A stretch of 17,401 nucleotides of DNA from Bacillota bacterium (GTDB lineage: Bacteria > Bacillota > Clostridia > Lachnospirales > Lachnospiraceae), in the NCBI GenBank assembly GCA_023399455.1, contig JAEWPN010000137.1, forward strand, positions 1 through 17,401, in the 5' to 3' direction. The notes below the pieces were generated by a model. It was not told where the DNA came from and did no database searches. It worked only from the letters and a program-made list of their open reading frames with translations. A program made the translations under genes and the position numbers. Shown here piece after piece: positions 14,760-17,401 of the stretch (within the stretch, counting starts at the first letter, position 1; every line of letters begins with the position of its first letter).

Positions 14760-14788
14760 AGGTTGAAGGAAAAATATTCTTTCAACCT
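14760..14788. promoter_or_regulatory. inverted repeat in the leader or promoter region of the TPR gene
   Basis: AGGTTGAA (14760-14767) is perfectly complementary to TTCAACCT (14781-14788) around a 13-nt AT-rich loop. It is the second dyad within 65 bp in this divergent region, 18 bp from the palindrome at 14725-14742. Confidence 0.35.
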
Positions 14789-14843
14789 TATAACCTCAAA
14801 AACAATTTTTACACAATTTTCATACTACCATAGAAAAGTAAGC

Positions 14844-14859
14844 TTGACAATGCTATAAT
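14844..14859 (+). promoter_or_regulatory. extended -10 promoter at the start of the metalloprotease gene
   Basis: TGCTATAAT (14851-14859) is a perfect extended -10 element. It would start transcription at about 14866, immediately at the ATG at 14867. A TTGACA at 14844-14849 is too close to serve this -10 but could pair with TATGAG (14866-14871) at 16 bp. Which pair is used cannot be decided from sequence. Confidence 0.5.
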
Positions 14860-14866
14860 GCTTTTT

Positions 14867-15481
14867 ATGAGCGATATGATTTTATTAAAAAACAAAAAAA
14901 ATATGACAGTGCAAGCCGACTATGAAGTATTCCGAAGCAAGCGCAAGACCTACTCCATCTCTCTTAACGAAAACGGAATTCTGACGATAAGGGTTCCTCT
15001 TTACGTCAGTGACGGCGAAGTGGAGCAGATATTGCGCGGGAAGCAGTTCTGGATTACGGATAGGCTGGCTGAATATGAAGTGCGAAAGAGCAGACGGCCG
15101 GCCTTCGAATATACACAGACCCAGCGCCTCGCTCTCGAAAAGCGTTACAAAGAAGCCGCCAGAGAATATATTCCTAAGCGCGCCGACTATTATCTTGCCG
15201 CTTATCCTGACTTGTTCCCCCGTTGCTATTCCCGCATTTCCGTGAGGGAACAGAAAACCCGCTGGGGAAGCTGCAGCAGCAAGGGAACCTTATCCTTTAA
15301 CTGGAAGCTGATGCTGGCCCCTCCTGCTATTTTGGATTATGTCATTGTACATGAGCTCTGCCATTTGGCCCATATGAATCATTCCGAAAGATTCTGGAGC
15401 TGTGTAGCGACCATTCTTCCAGATTACAAAGAAAGAAGAAAATGGTTAAAAGAACATGGAAATGAATTAACGCTGTCCTGA
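14867..15481 (+). CDS. YgjP-type zinc metalloprotease (SprT-like/DUF45 family)
   Basis: This putative zinc-dependent metallopeptidase shows the hallmark VIVHELCHLAHMNHSERFW near its C-terminus: the HExxH zinc site with the family's following NHSxxFW. The preceding RWGSCSSKGTLSFNWKLMLAP motif is equally diagnostic of the family (PF01863). The N-terminal part has the RSKRKTYSISL beta segment. The substrate of these proteins is generally unknown. No signal peptide is seen, so it is cytosolic. The start is uncertain: none of the ATGs at 14858, 14867, 14876 or 14903 has a clear ribosome binding site. I chose 14867 because 14858 overlaps the -10 box. Length is 204 aa plus stop, normal for the family. 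The last codons form half of a convergent hairpin. Confidence 0.85.
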   Translation: MSDMILLKNKKNMTVQADYEVFRSKRKTYSISLNENGILTIRVPLYVSDGEVEQILRGKQFWITDRLAEYEVRKSRRPAFEYTQTQRLALEKRYKEAAREYIPKRADYYLAAYPDLFPRCYSRISVREQKTRWGSCSSKGTLSFNWKLMLAPPAILDYVIVHELCHLAHMNHSERFWSCVATILPDYKERRKWLKEHGNELTLS

Positions 15482-15500
15482 TAGCTCGGGACAGCGTTAA
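15467..15500. terminator. convergent hairpin between metalloprotease and helicase genes
   Basis: TTAACGCTGTCC (15467-15478) pairs perfectly with GGACAGCGTTAA (15489-15500) around a 10-nt loop that contains the metalloprotease stop codon. The 12-bp stem lacks a good T-tract on either strand. It may work as a weak bidirectional terminator or as a 3'-end stabiliser. Confidence 0.55.
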
Positions 15501-15517
15501 TTATCATTGCTTACAAT

Positions 15518-17119
15518 TTATATTGCTTCTCTTCTGCTTTTCTTGCTTTTTTCTCTTCCTTTGAAGATTTCCGGTGCTTCTCTGTCTTTGCGGACTCTTT
15601 TATCGTTATTTTTATCCGTGAAGCGTTTCTCGCTAAAGCCCTTATCCTTGCTTCTGTCTTTACCGCCACCGTATCTCTTACCATCGTATTTCTTCCCGTC
15701 GTCTCTCCTGCGTCCTTCGCCGCCTCGCACGCCCAGACCGGAACCCTTGCCTTTGCCTTTACCGAAGCCGCGGTCTCTCGGACCGTACTTCTCAATTTTG
15801 ATGTCCTTGATATCATCGCCCATCTTCAACTTCATAAAGGCCGCCGCAAGCTCCAATGCGGTGTAATCGCTTTCGGCCAGCTTATTTTCAAGAAATTCTA
15901 TGGTCTTATCCATTTTCTTATTCTGCATTACTTCCAGAACTTCGCTTAGAACTTTCTCCTCTTTTACAGAAGTAATATCCGCTGCAGAAGGGACACTTTT
16001 CTCTTTTATCGTAGTGTGGCATATTCTCTCGATTTCACGCAGCTTGAAAACCTCTCTGCCCACCACCAGAGTAAAGGAGCGCCCTGTCTTGCCCGCACGT
16101 CCGGTACGTCCGATACGATGAACATAATATTCAATATCATCCGGCACGTCGAAGTTAAATACCGCTTCCACGTTATCAACATCAATTCCTCTGGCAGCCA
16201 CATCCGTAGCGATAAGGATATCAGTCCTTCCGCTTCTGAAAAGGTTCATCACGGTGTCTCTCTGGTTCTGGCTCAAATCACCATGCAACCCTTCCGCCTG
16301 ATAGCCTCTGTCTTTTAAATGCTCTGTCAGTTCATCCACCATTCGTTTTGTATTACAGAAAATGAGAGAACGCTTGGGATGATAGTAATCCATAAGACGG
16401 CAAAGAACTTCTTCCTTATCCTTGCGCTGTATCTGATAATATGCCTGCTTAACTAATGGTATCGTCACTTCCTTCGGCGTCATCTTCAAATATTCTGCAT
16501 CCGCCTTCTGATATTCTCTCGTAATATCCAGTATCGGCCTGGGCATCGTCGCTGAGAAAAGTGCAGTCTGCCTTTCTGTTGGCATATCCTTAAGTATCGT
16601 CTCTATATCCTCACGAAATCCCATGTTCAACATCTCATCTGCTTCATCCAGGACGATAATTTTCATCTGCCCCGTCCTTATTGTATGGCGGCGCATATGG
16701 TCCATGACCCTTCCAGGGGTTCCTACTACAATCTGTGTGCCGCCGCTAAGCGCCCGAATCTGTCTGGAAATATCCTGACCGCCATATACGGGAAGCACCT
16801 TAACTCCGTGCATATATTTGGCAAATCGCCTCATCTCCTCCGCCGCCTGAATAGCCAGCTCTCTCGTAGGGCAAAGAACAATCGCCTGTAATGCTTTATT
16901 ATTCACATCGATGCTCTGAATAACGGGTATTCCAAACGCCGCGGTCTTACCGGTTCCCGTCTGCGCCTGCCCTATAATATCTCTGCCCTCCAGCATAACG
17001 GGTATTGCCTGCGCTTGAATAGGCGTCATATTCTCGAATCCCATTTCTTCTACCGCTCGAATAATTCTCTCATCAATTGCCGATTCTTTATAACTAATCT
17101 GATTTTCTGTACTGCTCAT
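15518..17119 (-). CDS. cshA: DEAD-box ATP-dependent RNA helicase (CshA/DeaD type)
   Basis: This cytosolic RNA helicase would serve ribosome assembly, RNA turnover and cold adaptation. All motifs are present: the Q motif around GFENMTPIQAQAIP (27-40), Walker A AQTGTGKT (52-59), PTRELA (84-89), GTPGR (133-137), DEAD (158-161), SAT (189-191), ATDVAARGID (304-313) and HRIGRTGR (334-341). The last 90 residues are a low-complexity basic tail rich in Gly, Lys, Arg and Asp, expected to bind RNA. No clear DbpA-type RNA-binding domain was recognised between core and tail. At 533 aa it is slightly longer than Bacillus CshA. The ATG is preceded by AGGAG at about 5 nt. Its leader contains a terminator, described separately. 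The symbol is by family resemblance; deaD would also be defensible. Confidence 0.93.
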   Translation of the reverse strand: MSSTENQISYKESAIDERIIRAVEEMGFENMTPIQAQAIPVMLEGRDIIGQAQTGTGKTAAFGIPVIQSIDVNNKALQAIVLCPTRELAIQAAEEMRRFAKYMHGVKVLPVYGGQDISRQIRALSGGTQIVVGTPGRVMDHMRRHTIRTGQMKIIVLDEADEMLNMGFREDIETILKDMPTERQTALFSATMPRPILDITREYQKADAEYLKMTPKEVTIPLVKQAYYQIQRKDKEEVLCRLMDYYHPKRSLIFCNTKRMVDELTEHLKDRGYQAEGLHGDLSQNQRDTVMNLFRSGRTDILIATDVAARGIDVDNVEAVFNFDVPDDIEYYVHRIGRTGRAGKTGRSFTLVVGREVFKLREIERICHTTIKEKSVPSAADITSVKEEKVLSEVLEVMQNKKMDKTIEFLENKLAESDYTALELAAAFMKLKMGDDIKDIKIEKYGPRDRGFGKGKGKGSGLGVRGGEGRRRDDGKKYDGKRYGGGKDRSKDKGFSEKRFTDKNNDKRVRKDREAPEIFKGREKSKKSRREAI

Positions 17120-17133
17120 CTAACTCCTGTTCT

Positions 17134-17148
17134 GTCCGTCAAACGGAC
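17134..17148. promoter_or_regulatory. small hairpin just upstream of the helicase ribosome binding site
   Basis: GTCCGT (17134-17139) pairs with ACGGAC (17143-17148) around a 3-nt loop, ending about 5 nt before the AACAGGAG site on the minus strand. On the plus strand it is followed by TTTTT, so it could also serve as a short terminator for antisense transcription. Confidence 0.4.
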
Positions 17149-17183
17149 TTTTTAATCACATTTCCATCATTACTTTCTCTCGC

Positions 17184-17220
17184 AAAAAAAGACAACACTC
17201 GTTTCAAAAGTGCTGTCTTT
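17184..17220 (-). terminator. intrinsic terminator in the helicase 5' leader
   Basis: On the minus strand AAAGACAGCACT (17220-17209) pairs with AGTGTTGTCTTT (17199-17188) through 12 bp including one G-U pair, with a 9-nt loop, followed by a U-tract to 17184. It lies between the helicase promoter (17238-17266) and its start codon (17119). It could be an attenuator or the end of a very short RNA. Confidence 0.65.
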
Positions 17221-17237
17221 CATTTACGAACTTATTT

Positions 17238-17266
17238 AGTATAACGTGGTTTATTGATAAAGTCAA
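17238..17266 (-). promoter_or_regulatory. promoter of the helicase gene
   Basis: On the minus strand TTGACT (17266-17261), a 17-bp spacer and TATACT (17243-17238). The predicted start is near 17231, giving a leader of about 112 nt. No better promoter is visible between the leader terminator and the start codon. Confidence 0.65.
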
Positions 17267-17294
17267 GACCTATTCTCCTTGAGTTTTCGTAGTT

Positions 17295-17303
17295 TTATCC
17301 ACA
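17295..17303. promoter_or_regulatory. single DnaA-box match
   Basis: TTATCCACA is an exact match to the consensus DnaA box, 29 bp upstream of the helicase -35. It stands alone with no cluster, so this is not an origin. It could be a DnaA regulatory site or chance. Confidence 0.25.
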
Positions 17304-17401
17304 AACCCCTTGTTTCACTAGTAATGCAATGAACAACTTTCAGAAAATGCCCAAAATATAAGGAATCACCAGTCCTTTTGTAGTAGAATTAAGTTGCGAA
17401 A

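Noticed and set aside
14705..14785. Extension of the TPR protein to the TTG at 14785.
   Set aside because: AAGG abuts the TTG without proper spacing, and the added residues are unlike the basic N-terminus that precedes the membrane anchor.
15507..15866. A 119-codon plus-strand ORF opposite the helicase tail.
   Set aside because: Its Leu/Ser/Pro-rich sequence is the mirror of the Lys/Gly-rich helicase tail and it has no initiation signals.
17342..17401. A short open minus-strand stretch at the right edge could be the C-terminus of another gene.
   Set aside because: Only about 19 codons are visible with no recognisable motif, so it cannot be distinguished from chance.

Overview
The window looks like chromosome from a Gram-positive Clostridia species, probably a Lachnospiraceae member. 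This rests on moderate GC content, strong AGGAGG-type ribosome binding sites, TTGACA-N17-TATAAT-type promoters, short intergenic spacers, intrinsic terminators, and proteins that read as typical of that group. No rRNA, tRNA, CRISPR array, transposase or phage gene was seen.

Layout, left to right. Positions 1-77 hold the first 25 codons of an unrecognised minus-strand gene, followed by a 17-bp tandem repeat. Next come two minus-strand amino-acid biosynthesis genes: asd (aspartate-semialdehyde dehydrogenase) and, upstream of it in transcription order, argH (argininosuccinate lyase). Divergent from argH is a plus-strand ATPase/permease pair of the nitrate/sulfonate/taurine/thiamine-precursor importer class, with no binding protein nearby. 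A compact unit follows at 4648-4886: consensus promoter, strong RBS, 29-codon ORF and terminator. After it come two overlapping half-transporter genes (5004-8529) that form a heterodimeric multidrug-type ABC exporter with one degenerate catalytic site.

A 344-bp gap (8530-8873) then holds a roughly 150-nt self-complementary element and a good promoter. That promoter starts a three-gene unit: AMP-forming acyl-CoA ligase, sodium/solute symporter and hotdog acyl-CoA thioesterase. The unit ends at a bidirectional terminator, and together the genes suggest uptake, CoA activation and CoA release of an unidentified carboxylic acid. Facing it on the minus strand are a membrane-anchored TPR protein and thiN (thiamine pyrophosphokinase), translationally coupled. 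Divergent from these is a YgjP-type zinc metalloprotease, and convergent with that is a DEAD-box RNA helicase of the CshA/DeaD type. The helicase leader carries an intrinsic terminator between promoter and start codon.

Most of the window is ordinary housekeeping and accessory metabolism. The least explained parts are the 150-nt hairpin element, the 29-codon transcription unit, the helicase leader terminator and the substrate of the ligase/symporter/thioesterase unit. All functional calls come from motif recognition by eye; no database search was run.
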